This document shows positions 18,066-28,214 of a stretch of DNA of 64,000 nt, piece by piece. Positions within the stretch are counted from its first letter, which is position 1. Every line of letters starts with the position of its first letter. Under the pieces are notes generated by a model. It was not told the DNA's origin. It was given only the letters and a program-made list of their open reading frames with translations, and did not search any database. The DNA lies in assembly GCF_030295765.1 (NCBI RefSeq), contig NZ_AP027292.1, positions 248,001 through 312,000 on the forward strand, written 5' to 3'. The translations under genes were made by a program, and so were the position numbers. This stretch comes from Neptuniibacter halophilus (lineage in GTDB: Bacteria; Pseudomonadota; Gammaproteobacteria; Pseudomonadales; Balneatricaceae).

Positions 18066-19328
18066 TTATCTGTCCTTTTCCAATGCCTGCAACGCTTCAC
18101 TTACGGTGAAGAATGATCCTGCGATAATAACATTGTCGCCCGGGTTAGTGTCTATTTTCAGCGCCTGAAGCGCTGCAGTTACCGAACTGAACTGCTGTGC
18201 AGGACAACCCTCAGGTAACATGCCCGCCAGTTGCCCGGCGGTTTGTGCCCGCGACCCCTGCAGATCAGCCAGATAGAGGCTTTCTACCTCCGGTGCGAGC
18301 AAACTGAGAACCTGACGACAGTCCTTATCGGCGAGCATTCCCAGCAATAATTTACTGCACCCCGGCAACGCCCGGATCCGCTGTGCCAGTAACCCGGCCG
18401 CTTCCGGGTTGTGTGCCACATCCAGCCAGTAGATGCGCCCGTTTTTTTCAAGACGCTGCATCCGGCCGGTCATCTGCGCCCGCGCAATCCCATCACGAAT
18501 CTGCTGCGGTGTGACCGGCAATGGAATCAGTTGCACTGCCTGAAGCGCGGTTGCCGCATTCTGCAATGGCAGAGCCGGCAACGGTAACTGACTGATCACC
18601 GGCTCAGGCTCACCCTGAGCAAACCAGTTCCAGCCGTTCTCATCCGCTGTGATCGAGAAATGGGTGCCGGACTGATATAACTGAGCCCCGATCTGTGCCG
18701 CATATTCTGCAACCGATGGTGGCGGATCCAGATCACCGCAGACAGCAGGACGCCCGGCACGGAAAATCCCGGCTTTCTCATAGCCGATCTTATTCCGGTC
18801 ATCTCCCAGCCAGTCGACATGATCAATCGCCACGGTCGTGACAACTGCGATATCCGGATCGATGATATTCACCGCATCCAGCCGACCGCCCAAACCTACT
18901 TCAAGCAGGACCAGATCCGGCTTTTCTGCCGAGAAAATAACCAGCGCCGCCAGCGTACCGAATTCAAAATAGGTCAGCGGAATATCACCACGGGCCTGAT
19001 CAATTTTCTGAAAAGCATCGCACAACTGCTGATCACTGGCATTCACACCATTGATCTGGACCCGCTCGTTATAATCTATGAAGTGGGGTGATGTATAAGC
19101 CCCGACACGGTAACCCGCCTCGCGATAGATGCGATTGAGAAATGTCAGGGTTGAGCCTTTGCCGTTGGTCCCGGCAATGGTCACGACAGTAGATGCAGAC
19201 AGATCCAGTTGCAGGCTTTCAGCGACCCGGCTGACCCGCTCCAGACCCAACTCAATTTCAGCAGGATGGCACTGCTCCATCCAGGTAAGCCATTCAGACA
19301 GGCTTGTTTTCATCGCAGAGTCACTCAT
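18066..19328 (-). CDS. folC: Bifunctional folylpolyglutamate synthase / dihydrofolate synthase
   Basis: 420 residues. Mur-ligase fold enzyme that makes dihydrofolate from dihydropteroate and adds glutamates to folates. ATP-binding loop VVTIAGTNGKGSTLTFLNRI (about 47-66), SPHFIDYNERVQING, LLEVGLGGRLDAVN and AIDHVDWLG are all present. The start is uncertain (ATG 19328 or 19313); neither has a clear ribosome site. A terminator lies upstream, after accD, so folC probably has its own promoter or depends on read-through. Confidence 0.95.
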   Translation of the reverse strand: MSDSAMKTSLSEWLTWMEQCHPAEIELGLERVSRVAESLQLDLSASTVVTIAGTNGKGSTLTFLNRIYREAGYRVGAYTSPHFIDYNERVQINGVNASDQQLCDAFQKIDQARGDIPLTYFEFGTLAALVIFSAEKPDLVLLEVGLGGRLDAVNIIDPDIAVVTTVAIDHVDWLGDDRNKIGYEKAGIFRAGRPAVCGDLDPPPSVAEYAAQIGAQLYQSGTHFSITADENGWNWFAQGEPEPVISQLPLPALPLQNAATALQAVQLIPLPVTPQQIRDGIARAQMTGRMQRLEKNGRIYWLDVAHNPEAAGLLAQRIRALPGCSKLLLGMLADKDCRQVLSLLAPEVESLYLADLQGSRAQTAGQLAGMLPEGCPAQQFSSVTAALQALKIDTNPGDNVIIAGSFFTVSEALQALEKDR

Positions 19329-19352
19329 ACAACGACAGTAGGGCTATCAGAA

Positions 19353-19389
19353 GAAAATAAAAAGGCCGGCGTTTTCACGTCGGCCATTC
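19353..19389 (-). terminator. Intrinsic terminator after accD
   Basis: On the minus strand a stem of GGCCGACGT pairs with the GCC-rich opposite arm (plus-strand 19364-19372 and 19381-19389, one G-T pair) and is followed by a T-rich tail (A-rich 19353-19363). It separates accD from folC. Confidence 0.75.
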
Positions 19390-19406
19390 AGGTACTGAAC
19401 GTTCGT

Positions 19407-20336
19407 TTAGCTGGCTTCCGGCGCTGGCGGAATCTCCGCTTCAGTCACCACTTCACCCTCTACCGCTTCAGGCACTTCAACCGGGCTCTGATGGGTAAAC
19501 TTGCGCAGAATTCGCGCCAGTCGGGAACGCATCTCACCACGGCTGATAATCATATCAACCTGACCATGCTCAAGCAGGAATTCACTGCGCTGGAAACCTT
19601 CCGGCAGTTTTTCACGAACCGTCTGCTCAATGACACGAGGGCCGGCAAAGCCCATGAGTGCTTTAGGTTCAGCAATGTTCAGATCACCCAGCATCGCCAG
19701 AGAGGCAGATACACCACCATAAACCGGATCAGTCAGAACCGACAGGTAAGGCGTACCCTGCAGACGCAGCTTCTCAAGTACCGCACTGGTTTTAGCCATC
19801 TGGAACAGAGAGAACAGCGCTTCCTGCATACGCGCACCACCGGAGGCAGAGAAACAGATCAGCGGGATATTCTCTTCCAGCGCGATATTCGCCGCACGTA
19901 CAAAACGCTCGCCGACCACCGCGCCCATGGAACCGCCCATAAAGCTGAATTCGAAAGCGACGGCCACAACCGGCATCCCTTCGAGCTCACCGCGCATAGC
20001 GATCAGTGCGTCTTTTTCACCGGTCCCCTTCTGCGCAGCAGAAAGACGGTCTTTATATTTCTTCGAGTCCTTAAACTTCAGGCGATCGACCGGCTCAACC
20101 TCAGCACCAATCTCACGACGGTTGTTCTCATCGAGGAACAGCTCCAGCCGACGACGGGCATGCAGCCGCATGTGATGATCACACTTCGGGCATACATTGA
20201 GATTCTTTTCCAGTTCCGGACGATACAGGACCGATTCACACTTCGGGCACTTCTTCCAAAGCCCCTCAGGAATGTTTGAACGCTTCTTCTCTGAACGCAC
20301 CAGAGAAGGAACAATTTTTTCCAGCCAGTTACTCAT
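19407..20336 (-). CDS. accD: Acetyl-CoA carboxylase carboxyltransferase beta subunit
   Basis: 309 residues. With AccA it transfers carboxyl from biotin to acetyl-CoA to form malonyl-CoA. An N-terminal zinc ribbon (CPKC at about 29-32 and CPKCDHH about 51-57) precedes the crotonase-fold domain with [17 protein letters not shown] and [20 protein letters not shown]. The C-terminal tail is short and acidic. It follows trpA by 24 bp, the trpFBA-accD-folC order seen in several proteobacterial groups. Confidence 0.96.
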   Translation of the reverse strand: MSNWLEKIVPSLVRSEKKRSNIPEGLWKKCPKCESVLYRPELEKNLNVCPKCDHHMRLHARRRLELFLDENNRREIGAEVEPVDRLKFKDSKKYKDRLSAAQKGTGEKDALIAMRGELEGMPVVAVAFEFSFMGGSMGAVVGERFVRAANIALEENIPLICFSASGGARMQEALFSLFQMAKTSAVLEKLRLQGTPYLSVLTDPVYGGVSASLAMLGDLNIAEPKALMGFAGPRVIEQTVREKLPEGFQRSEFLLEHGQVDMIISRGEMRSRLARILRKFTHQSPVEVPEAVEGEVVTEAEIPPAPEAS

Positions 20337-20360
20337 CTTCTTACAAAACCTTAATTAACT

Positions 20361-21164
20361 TTAGCTGTCCATGGCCTGACGCATTTCGCTGATGATTGCC
20401 GCAACCTGCGGTGCAATCTGCGCCTGATCCTTAACCAGTTCGGCTATTTTATTCACCAGTACGCTACCGACAATAACCCCATCGGCAACTTCAGAGACCG
20501 CCCGTGCGGATTCAGCATCTTTGATGCCGAAGCCCACACCCAGTGGCAGGTCAGTGTAGCGACGCACCACATCCAGCTTGTCCGCCACCGCCTGAACATC
20601 CAGCGATGCGGAACCGGTTACACCTTTAACCGAAACATAGTAGATGTAGCCACTTCCGTTGTCACAGATGTACTTGATCCGTTCCTCTTCGGTGGTCGGT
20701 GCCAGCAGATAGATCGTGTCGATACCATGGGCACTCATAATCTGATTAAATTCTTCAGATTCTTCCGGTGGCAGATCAACGGTCAGAACACCGTCAACAC
20801 CCGCCGCCTGAGCTGCCTCAGCGAAGCGCTGGTAGCCCAGCACCTCAATCGGATTCAGATACCCCATCAGAACAATCGGCGTTTCCTGATTGCTCTGACG
20901 GAATTCAGACACCATATCCAGTACATCCAGCAGACGTGTATTGTGGGTCAAAGCCCGCTCACATGCCAGTTGAATTACCGGGCCATCGGCCATCGGATCG
21001 GAGAATGGAACACCCAGCTCGATTACATCTGCGCCCGCCTCAACCAGCGCATGAAGCAGACCAACCGTGATAGCCGGAGCCGGATCACCGGCAGTAACAT
21101 AGGGGATGAGCGCCTTGCGCCCTTCCGTCTTAAGCTTGGCAAAGCTTGTTGAAATACGACTCAT
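20361..21164 (-). CDS. trpA: Tryptophan synthase alpha subunit
   Basis: 267 residues. Cleaves indole-3-glycerol phosphate to indole, which is channelled to TrpB. TIM-barrel signatures: [12 protein letters not shown], catalytic Glu in [19 protein letters not shown] (about residue 49) and Asp in [17 protein letters not shown] lies before the ATG. It is 20 bp after trpB in the trpFBA operon. Confidence 0.97.
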   Translation of the reverse strand: MSRISTSFAKLKTEGRKALIPYVTAGDPAPAITVGLLHALVEAGADVIELGVPFSDPMADGPVIQLACERALTHNTRLLDVLDMVSEFRQSNQETPIVLMGYLNPIEVLGYQRFAEAAQAAGVDGVLTVDLPPEESEEFNQIMSAHGIDTIYLLAPTTEEERIKYICDNGSGYIYYVSVKGVTGSASLDVQAVADKLDVVRRYTDLPLGVGFGIKDAESARAVSEVADGVIVGSVLVNKIAELVKDQAQIAPQVAAIISEMRQAMDS

Positions 21165-21184
21165 GATTTAATTCTCCGCACAAA

Positions 21185-22405
21185 TCAGATATTGATGCCA
21201 TCGATCTGCGCGACCGTATGAATATCTTTATCACCACGACCAGACAGGTTAACCACAATGGTCTGATCTTTATCCATCTGTTTCGCCAGTTTCATGGCAT
21301 AAGCCACAGCATGACTGGACTCCAGCGCCGGCATAATTCCCTCAACCCGGGTCAGGGTACGGAACGCATCCATTGCTTCTTCGTCGGTCGCATCCACGTA
21401 CTCAGCACGGCCAGTATCTTTCAGATAAGAGTGCTCTGGCCCCACGCCCGGATAATCCAGACCCGCAGAAACCGAATGCGTACCGATGATCTGACCACCA
21501 TCGTCAGACATCAGGTAGGTACGGTTACCATGCAGAACCCCCGGAGAGCCGGCAGACAGCGGCGCTGCATGCTGACCGGTTTCAACCCCGTAACCACCCG
21601 CTTCAACACCATACATTTTCACGTCGGCATCTTCGATAAACGGATGGAACAAGCCGATCGCATTGGAGCCACCACCGACACAGGCCACCAGCGCATCAGG
21701 CAGACGACCGGTCTGATCCAGACACTGCTGACGGGCCTCACGGCCGATAATGCACTGGAAATCACGAACCAGTTTCGGATACGGGTGCGGGCCCGCAGCA
21801 GTACCGATGATATAGAAGGTATCATCGACATTGGTTACCCAGTCACGCATCGCTTCATTCATAGCGTCTTTCAGAGTACGGGTACCCGATTCAACCGCGA
21901 TAACCTCAGCACCCAGCAGCTTCATACGATAAACGTTAAGCGCCTGACGCTGAACATCTTCCGCACCCATGTAAACCTGACATTCCAGACCGAGTCGCGC
22001 CGCAACAGTAGCGGATGCAACACCGTGCTGACCGGCACCGGTTTCTGCGATAACACGCGGCTTACCGGTGTATTTCGCCAGCAGCGCCTGACCGATGGTG
22101 TTATTCACCTTGTGGGCACCGGTATGGTTCAGATCTTCACGTTTCAGGTAGATCTGAGCGCCACCGACTTTGTCAGACAGATGTTTGGCATGGTACAGCG
22201 GCGAAGGACGACCAACATAGTGCGCCAGGTCACGGTCAAACTCTTCCTGGAACGCGGGATCTCGCCACAATTTCTCATAGGTTTCTTCAAGCTGTTTCAG
22301 AGCAGCCATCAGAGTTTCAGAAACGAAACGGCCCCCGTAAGGACCAAAATGCCCCTTAGCATCGGGCAACTGAGAAAGTGCTTTAAGATCAATTGTTGTT
22401 GGCAC
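21185..22405 (-). CDS. trpB: Tryptophan synthase beta subunit
   Basis: 406 residues. Condenses indole with serine to tryptophan using PLP. PLP lysine 99 in [16 protein letters not shown]; phosphate loop [20 protein letters not shown]. The start is GTG at 22405 with GAGGT six nt upstream, lying inside the last 17 bp of trpF, so translation of the two is probably coupled. Confidence 0.97.
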   Translation of the reverse strand: MPTTIDLKALSQLPDAKGHFGPYGGRFVSETLMAALKQLEETYEKLWRDPAFQEEFDRDLAHYVGRPSPLYHAKHLSDKVGGAQIYLKREDLNHTGAHKVNNTIGQALLAKYTGKPRVIAETGAGQHGVASATVAARLGLECQVYMGAEDVQRQALNVYRMKLLGAEVIAVESGTRTLKDAMNEAMRDWVTNVDDTFYIIGTAAGPHPYPKLVRDFQCIIGREARQQCLDQTGRLPDALVACVGGGSNAIGLFHPFIEDADVKMYGVEAGGYGVETGQHAAPLSAGSPGVLHGNRTYLMSDDGGQIIGTHSVSAGLDYPGVGPEHSYLKDTGRAEYVDATDEEAMDAFRTLTRVEGIMPALESSHAVAYAMKLAKQMDKDQTIVVNLSGRGDKDIHTVAQIDGINI

Positions 22406-23018
22406 GGGTTACCTCATTGATAAACGTAGTTACTTTAGCGGCATCTTTGATGCCTTTACTTGCTTCGACCCCACCACTGACATCAACAGCATAGGGCCGG
22501 ACAACAGAAACAGCTTCGGCGATGTTGGCGCTGTTAAGACCGCCCGCCAGAATAATCGGTGCCGGATGCGACTCGGGAATCCGATCCCAGTCAAACACCT
22601 CTCCGGTACCACCCGGTACGCCGGGCTGATAAGCATCCAGCAGAATTGCCTGAGCACTCGAAAACCGCTTCACTTCCGCGCCCAGATCCAGCCCCGGCTT
22701 CATGCGCAGTGCTTTGATGTACGGGCGGGAAAACTGGTTACAGAAGCGCTCATCTTCGTGACCGTGGAACTGCAACAGATCTATACGTGTCTGTCGGATA
22801 ACCCGATCAATATAATCGGTTTCTGCATCAACAAACAGAGCCGTTGTGGTAATAAACGCCGGCAGGTGACGGTTAATGTCAGCCGCCTTCTCAACATCTA
22901 CCGCACGCGGGCTTTTTGCATAGAACACAAAACCCAGTGCATCAGCCCCTGCCTGTACCGCATGCAGGGCATCTTCAGTACGGGTGATGCCACAAATCTT
23001 AACACGGGTTCTGTTCAC
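22389..23018 (-). CDS. trpF: Phosphoribosylanthranilate isomerase
   Basis: 209 residues from a GTG at 23018. Isomerises phosphoribosylanthranilate in tryptophan synthesis. [26 protein letters not shown] has catalytic Cys at about residue 7; LLQFHGHED and [14 protein letters not shown] are typical. Upstream GTG (23033) and TTG (23048) codons are in frame, but family N-termini start near the RVKICG motif. Its 3' end overlaps trpB by 17 bp. Confidence 0.94.
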   Translation of the reverse strand: MNRTRVKICGITRTEDALHAVQAGADALGFVFYAKSPRAVDVEKAADINRHLPAFITTTALFVDAETDYIDRVIRQTRIDLLQFHGHEDERFCNQFSRPYIKALRMKPGLDLGAEVKRFSSAQAILLDAYQPGVPGGTGEVFDWDRIPESHPAPIILAGGLNSANIAEAVSVVRPYAVDVSGGVEASKGIKDAAKVTTFINEVTRANNN

Positions 23019-23089
23019 GTAGCTGCGTTCCACTCTGAAATCTACCAAGCTGCAAATAGTAGCAGATACCTGAGCCTGAAGTCAGGCTG

Positions 23090-23941
23090 CTAGCCAAGGA
23101 AAAACGGGCCTATTTGTGATTTTGGCAGTTCAAACTCTGGCGGATAGATCGCGTCGACAAAATACAGGCCATATGGCGGGGCTGTAACCCCGCCCTGACG
23201 GCGGTCCCGCGCTTCCAGCACCTGCTTTGCCCAGACCGGCTCCGCCTCGCCGGCACCGATTTTCATCAGCACGCCGGCAAAGTTGCGGATCATATGGTGC
23301 AGAAACGCGTTGGCGCGGACATCCAGCACAACCAACCTTCCGGATTGATAGACATCCAGTTGCTTAACCGTGCGCACCGGGCTATGGGCCTGACAACCCA
23401 CCGCACGGTAAGAGGTAAAATCATGCTCGCCAATAAGGTACTGTGCAGCTTCATTCATCTGCGCCAGATCCATCTCTTTATAGGTCCAGGTAATCCCCTT
23501 AGGAAGGATGGCAGGCTTAAACGGATTCGAGTAGATCAGGTAGCGGTAACGCCGCTCCAGTGCCGAGAAACGGGCATGAAAATCCTGCGAAACCGGCTTT
23601 GCCCACTGAATCGCAATATCATCAGGCAGATTGGTATTGGTACCCAGCACCCAGGCTCGCTCATCGCGCTGTACCGGGCTGTCGAAATGGATAATCTGAT
23701 AAGTTGCATTAACCCGGGCATCAGTTCGCCCTGCGCAGACCACCGAGACCGGGGCATTGGCAATTTTACTGAGCGCAGCCTCAACTTCAGCCTGAATACT
23801 GGGTACATCGCCCTCGCGCTGAATCTGCCAGCCACGATAGGCCGCACCTGAATATTCCACACAAAGGGCATAACGATAAGGGGCGATCGAAATCGCCCCT
23901 TGGGTGGAGCCTTGCGGCTCCGGATTTTTTTCGTTGGTCAT
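23090..23941 (-). CDS. truA: tRNA pseudouridine(38-40) synthase TruA, unusual active-site loop
   Basis: 283 residues. Makes pseudouridine at positions 38-40 of the tRNA anticodon arm. The catalytic Asp (about 74) is kept in CAGRTDARVNATYQ, but the usual GRTDAGVHATGQ loop is altered: Gly to Arg (76), His to Asn (78) and Gly to Tyr (81). The rest is standard: YRGWQIQ, DFHARFSALERRYRYLIYSNP, ANAFLHHMIRNF and TAPPYGLYFVDA. ATG one nt after the fimV stop codon, so it is likely coupled to fimV. Confidence 0.93.
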   Translation of the reverse strand: MTNEKNPEPQGSTQGAISIAPYRYALCVEYSGAAYRGWQIQREGDVPSIQAEVEAALSKIANAPVSVVCAGRTDARVNATYQIIHFDSPVQRDERAWVLGTNTNLPDDIAIQWAKPVSQDFHARFSALERRYRYLIYSNPFKPAILPKGITWTYKEMDLAQMNEAAQYLIGEHDFTSYRAVGCQAHSPVRTVKQLDVYQSGRLVVLDVRANAFLHHMIRNFAGVLMKIGAGEAEPVWAKQVLEARDRRQGGVTAPPYGLYFVDAIYPPEFELPKSQIGPFFLG

Positions 23942-23942
23942 A

Positions 23943-26900
23943 CTATTTTTCGTTAATGGACCGAATCAGCGCTTCCGCTTCTTGTTTCTGCTCATCGCTG
24001 CCCTCAAGGATGATCTCTTCGAGGATATCCTTAGCCCCATCCAGATCTTCCATATCCATATAGGCACGTGCCAGATCCAGCTTGGTTTCGACCTCATCAG
24101 CGCCTTCCAGCAGATTCAGCCCGGCCAGCTCATCAAAGTCCTCATCCACTGAACCATCCTCTGCATCGGCCATGGTTTCATCCAGCTCAAAGTCATTGTC
24201 ACCACCTTCAAGCAGCGCACTCAGCTCAGAATCGAGTTCCGCTTCAAGGTCATGCGCCCCGCTCAGCAGACCGTCATCTTCAAGATCGATCTGATCCTTG
24301 CCATCAGCCTGCGGCGCCGCAGCCATCTCTTCTTCGATGCCAACACCAATATCATCCAGCATCGCATCAAGATCATCAGCGGCAGCATCGGATTCCTCTT
24401 CAGACGCTTCCTCTTCAGCTTCCGGTTCAGCAGCCCTCGCCAGATCGATATCTTCATCGACTTTATCGAGCAGTGCATCGAAGCCTTCATCGGATTCGAA
24501 ATCCATATCCTCAAAGTCTTCTTCGACCTCAATCTGGTCTTTAACCGGCACCGCCAGATCCTGTGGATCAGGGTTAGCTGCCAGCATCGCTTCCAAATCA
24601 GCATCCAGCTCTTCATCGTCAGCAGCAGCCGGAGCTTCAGCATCAGCTTCCGCTGGCGCCTCTTCCAACTCGCTCATATCCAGATCGGATGCCATCAGAG
24701 CTTCCAGATCGTCATCAGCGCTGTCAGTTTCAGCCGGTGCCTCTGCTGATGCTTCCGACTCCTCTGTGGAGGAGAGAATGTCGTCGAGGTCTTCACCCAG
24801 CTCCAGATCCAGATCGTCATCCGCTGAAACCACTTCAGCCTCTGCAGCTTCCTCTGTTTCAACCAGCTCAGGCACTTCATCAACGACAAAATCTAACCCG
24901 TCGTCGTCAGCCTCCCCGGCTGCCTCCGCCGCTTCCGGCTGAGCCATCTCCTGAACATCGAAGTCCAGATCATCGCCCAGTTCCAGATCAAGCTCTACAT
25001 CCTCTTCAGCAGACTCGTCTGCAGAGGCTTCGCCAAGAATGTCATCCAGCGCATCATCGGTCGCGGTTTCTTCTTCAGCTTCAGGCACCTCATCCAGAAT
25101 CGCATCCAGACTGTCGTCTTCAGCCGCATCCTCTTCGGCTGTTTCAAGCTCATCGTCAATGCCCAGGTCGAATTCGTCATCCGCCAGCAGAGCATCCAGC
25201 TCATCGTCGGCTTCGTCGTTTTCCTCAACCTTATCCAGCGCACCACCTGCCATCTCATCTTCAAGATTCAGGTCCATATCCAGATCAAGGTCATCCAGAT
25301 CAGAAATTTCATCCGCATCATTCAGATTCAGATCGCTGTCGTTGAGCAGATCTTCCTCATCACCGATATCCAGATCATCCACATCGCTCAGATCTTCAAG
25401 GTCGTCGAGGTCATCCAGATCACTGATCTCTTCCAGATCATCAGCAACCTCTTCAGCTTCAGGCTCTGCAGTCAGCTCTTCAGCAGCCTCAGCCGCCGCC
25501 ATCGCTTCAAGATCATCGTCAGTTTTAGGCGCGTTCAGCTCCTCCGGTACCTGTACCAGCCCATCGTTATCCTCGGCCGATTCCTCTTTTTTGTTCCGGC
25601 GCAGGAAGAACAGCAATCCGGCCAGCAGCGCAATCAGGCCGGCACCCAGGCCACCCAGCATTGCCGGGGACTGCAGAATGGTATCCAGCAGGCTTTTTTC
25701 CGGAGCAGGAGCAGGTGCAGGAGCCGGTGGCGGAGCCGCCTTGGCTTTCGCCACCTCGTTCTGCAACGAGGCCATCTCCTGATCTTTGAGCTCAAGCATC
25801 TCGCGAAGTTTTTCCAGTTCATACTGGATAGAATCAAGACGCTCATTCAGCTCCGCGTTTTCACGGCTGACTTTATCAACGTTTTCCAGAGACTGATTCA
25901 GACGATCTTCCAGATCCTGGTTCTTTTCCAGCAGCGCTTTTTCCGTATCTGTCTGCGCATCACCGGTTTCTTCAGTCGCCGCCTCGTCGTCTTTCATTTC
26001 CGGTTTGGGTTCTTCGCCCATACCGTTATCAGACTGGTCGGTTGCCATGCCCTCTTCAGGCTCAATCTTATCTTTAGGTGTGACGATTTTGAGTTCGGCA
26101 GATTTGTCGTCCTCAGGCGCAGGCTGTTCAGGCACAGCATCCGTTACCGGCTTTTTCGCGGAGGCTTCAACCGGTGCTTTTTCCTGCTTGGTCTGATTAC
26201 GCCAGGATTCTGTCTGACGCTCGAATTCGCGCAGCACCTGAGCATTATCCAGCTTGTTCAGCTCCTCAGGGGTCGGCATCTGCAGCGTTACGCCCGCTTT
26301 CAGCCGATTAATATTGCCGCCGATAAAGGCATCAGGGTTTTTATCCTGAATCGCTATCATCATCCGGCGAACAGGGACGCTCTTAGCCGGGCGATGTTTA
26401 AGGGCAATACCCCACAGCGTATCTTTTGTATCCACGTACACCTGGGACTGACCAGCCGAACGGGATCCGGTAACAGCGGGTGCGGTTACTGCAGGCCGTG
26501 GGCTAACGGGCTTTTTTGCCGCGGGCGCCTCTACCGCCGCCGCAGGCTGGACGGTCTGACGTACCGGGGTTGGATCAAAAACAGGAGGATCCAGTAGCAG
26601 GGTATATTCACGAACCAGGCGGCCGTTTGGCCAGTTAATCTCAACCAGGAAGTTGAGGAAAGGTTCACGTACCGGATTCTTGGAACGGAGGGTGATCAGG
26701 CCAGTACCATCCGGATTAACTTTAACCTGGAAGCTGACATCGCTCAGAAAGCGGGACCTGTCGAGTCCGGCAAGTGCGAACTCATCAATATCGGCCATCC
26801 GCGGTTGAATCTGCAGCGGACTCAGTTGCCGCACCTGAAGCAACTTAATCTCTGCACTGAGTGGTTCGTTCAGTGCGGAATTGATCTTAATTTCACCTAA

Positions 26901-26975
26901 CCCAAGCGCGTTTGCGTTGGTGGCCCCAATTACACCTGCCACAGCAAGGCTGACGGCGAGTTTACGCAACATCAT
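23943..26975 (-). CDS. fimV: FimV-like pole-organising protein with LysM and acidic cytoplasmic region
   Basis: About 1010 residues. Signal peptide (LRKLAVSLAVAGVIGATNAN), N-terminal FimV domain (LGEIKINSALNEPLSAEIKL), LysM peptidoglycan-binding region (about 185-240, YVDTKDTLWGIALKHRPA), a coiled coil (about 340-415), one membrane helix near residues 438-460, then a very Asp/Glu-rich cytoplasmic region of about 500 residues and the C-terminal FimV helical motif (KLDLARAYMDMEDLDGAKDI). In Pseudomonas FimV anchors type IV pili, twitching and cAMP signalling at the pole. The ATG at 26975 has AAGGA five nt upstream. The repetitive acidic codons cause long serine-rich spurious frames on the other strand. 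Confidence 0.93.
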   Translation of the reverse strand: MMLRKLAVSLAVAGVIGATNANALGLGEIKINSALNEPLSAEIKLLQVRQLSPLQIQPRMADIDEFALAGLDRSRFLSDVSFQVKVNPDGTGLITLRSKNPVREPFLNFLVEINWPNGRLVREYTLLLDPPVFDPTPVRQTVQPAAAVEAPAAKKPVSPRPAVTAPAVTGSRSAGQSQVYVDTKDTLWGIALKHRPAKSVPVRRMMIAIQDKNPDAFIGGNINRLKAGVTLQMPTPEELNKLDNAQVLREFERQTESWRNQTKQEKAPVEASAKKPVTDAVPEQPAPEDDKSAELKIVTPKDKIEPEEGMATDQSDNGMGEEPKPEMKDDEAATEETGDAQTDTEKALLEKNQDLEDRLNQSLENVDKVSRENAELNERLDSIQYELEKLREMLELKDQEMASLQNEVAKAKAAPPPAPAPAPAPEKSLLDTILQSPAMLGGLGAGLIALLAGLLFFLRRNKKEESAEDNDGLVQVPEELNAPKTDDDLEAMAAAEAAEELTAEPEAEEVADDLEEISDLDDLDDLEDLSDVDDLDIGDEEDLLNDSDLNLNDADEISDLDDLDLDMDLNLEDEMAGGALDKVEENDEADDELDALLADDEFDLGIDDELETAEEDAAEDDSLDAILDEVPEAEEETATDDALDDILGEASADESAEEDVELDLELGDDLDFDVQEMAQPEAAEAAGEADDDGLDFVVDEVPELVETEEAAEAEVVSADDDLDLELGEDLDDILSSTEESEASAEAPAETDSADDDLEALMASDLDMSELEEAPAEADAEAPAAADDEELDADLEAMLAANPDPQDLAVPVKDQIEVEEDFEDMDFESDEGFDALLDKVDEDIDLARAAEPEAEEEASEEESDAAADDLDAMLDDIGVGIEEEMAAAPQADGKDQIDLEDDGLLSGAHDLEAELDSELSALLEGGDNDFELDETMADAEDGSVDEDFDELAGLNLLEGADEVETKLDLARAYMDMEDLDGAKDILEEIILEGSDEQKQEAEALIRSINEK

Positions 26976-27075
26976 CAGTTTCCTTGTTCCCCGACCCTCA
27001 AAACTTGGCATAAATCAGAGGGTTGCGATTCCGAAATCTCATCACAGTATTGTTTATAAACTGCTTATGGGTCAA

Positions 27076-27103
27076 GGAAATACAAACAGCTGTTTGTATT
27101 TCC
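27076..27103. promoter_or_regulatory. 28-bp perfect palindrome upstream of fimV
   Basis: GGAAATACAAACAG (27076-27089) is followed directly by its exact reverse complement CTGTTTGTATTTCC (27090-27103), no spacer. On the minus strand it is followed at once by TTGACC, a candidate fimV -35, with AATACT 18 nt further. There is no T-run, so an operator is more likely than a terminator. It starts 15 bp past the asd2 stop. Confidence 0.6.
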
Positions 27104-27118
27104 CCTGATAAAAGCGCG

Positions 27119-28141
27119 CTAAATATAGTGCCGGATCAAATTTTCTGCGATCTGCACACTATTCAGGGCTGCTCCCTTACGCACATTATCGGCCACTACC
27201 CAAAGATTTATAGCATTCTCACAGGAAATATCCTCCCGGATTCGACTAACGAATACCTCGTCGGCCTTTGCCGCATCGCTTACCGGAGTTGCAAATTCAG
27301 CCTCATCCTGACCGTCGATTACCTCGACGCCTTCTGCATGACTCAGCAGTTCACGCACCTCTTCAGCACTGATCGGATCCCAGCACTCCAGATTGACAGC
27401 TTCACTGTGGCCGAAAAACACCGGCACCCGAACACAGGTCGGGTTAACCATGATGCTTTCATCACCGAGAATTTTCTGGGTTTCCCAGACCATCTTCATC
27501 TCTTCACGGCTGTAACCATTATCTTGCAGCTCATCGATCATCGGCAGCACATTGAAGGCGATCTGCTTCGGATACACCTTATTCTCCGGGGTCTGAGCAT
27601 TCAGCAAACGCGCCGTCTGTCCGGCCAGCTCTTCTACACCGGATTTGCCGCTGCCGGATACCGCCTGATAAGTCGCCACATTGATCCGCTTCACAGACGC
27701 ATGACGGTGGATCGGCGCGACCGCCAGCAACATCTGAATGGTCGAGCAGTTCGGGTTAGCGATAATGCCACGATTCTGATAATCAGCGATCCGCTCCGGA
27801 TTGACTTCCGGCACCACCAGCGGCACATCATAGTCATAACGGAAGCAGGAGGTATTATCGATAACTATACACCCCTGATCCGCCGCAACCTGAGCATGTT
27901 CCTCAGAAACCGCTGCGCCTGCCGTAAAGAAAGCGATCTGTGCCTGTGAAAAATCGAACTCATCAACCGCTTCAACCCGGTAGGATTTGTCGCGGAACTG
28001 AATCTGTTTACCGACACTGTTTTCACTGGCCAGCAGATAAAGGTTCTCTACCGGAAACTCCCGTTGTTCGAGAATTTCCAGAATCGCCTCACCCACCATG
28101 CCGGTCGCGCCCACCAGCGCAATACTGTAACCCTGACTCAT
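27119..28141 (-). CDS. Aspartate-semialdehyde dehydrogenase paralogue (Usg-1 position)
   Basis: 340 residues. NAD(P)-binding IALVGATGMVGEAILEILEQ at the start and catalytic Cys in IANPNCSTIQMLLAV (about residue 129), with SGSGKSGVEEL and NPTCVRVPVFFGHSE. In Pseudomonas the gene at this place (usg) is a diverged Asd homologue; here the catalytic Cys and substrate motifs remain, so it looks like an active gram-positive-type ASADH. It follows a second Asd gene of the enterobacterial type, so the genome carries two forms side by side. Confidence 0.88.
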   Translation of the reverse strand: MSQGYSIALVGATGMVGEAILEILEQREFPVENLYLLASENSVGKQIQFRDKSYRVEAVDEFDFSQAQIAFFTAGAAVSEEHAQVAADQGCIVIDNTSCFRYDYDVPLVVPEVNPERIADYQNRGIIANPNCSTIQMLLAVAPIHRHASVKRINVATYQAVSGSGKSGVEELAGQTARLLNAQTPENKVYPKQIAFNVLPMIDELQDNGYSREEMKMVWETQKILGDESIMVNPTCVRVPVFFGHSEAVNLECWDPISAEEVRELLSHAEGVEVIDGQDEAEFATPVSDAAKADEVFVSRIREDISCENAINLWVVADNVRKGAALNSVQIAENLIRHYI

Positions 28142-28160
28142 CTATTTGCTCCCAAAAGCA

Positions 28161-28188
28161 AACCAGCCCGAACAATGTCGGGCTGGTT
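28161..28188 (-). terminator. Terminator-like hairpin after asd
   Basis: AACCAGCCCGA (28161-28171), 6-nt loop, TCGGGCTGGTT (28178-28188); perfect 11-bp stem. On the minus strand the tail reads TTTGCTTTTGGG, a moderate T-tract, just past the asd stop and before the paralogue. Confidence 0.7.
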
Positions 28189-28214
28189 AATATTCTTTTT
28201 TAAACGGTGACGGT

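Noticed and set aside
19209..20279. 356-residue frame opposite accD/folC
   Set aside because: Antisense shadow of accD and the start of folC; crosses a terminator.
24298..25782. Long Ser-rich frames opposite the fimV acidic region, and apparent short DNA repeats
   Set aside because: They follow from repeated Asp/Glu/Leu codons of FimV read on the other strand, not from a gene or a tandem repeat array.
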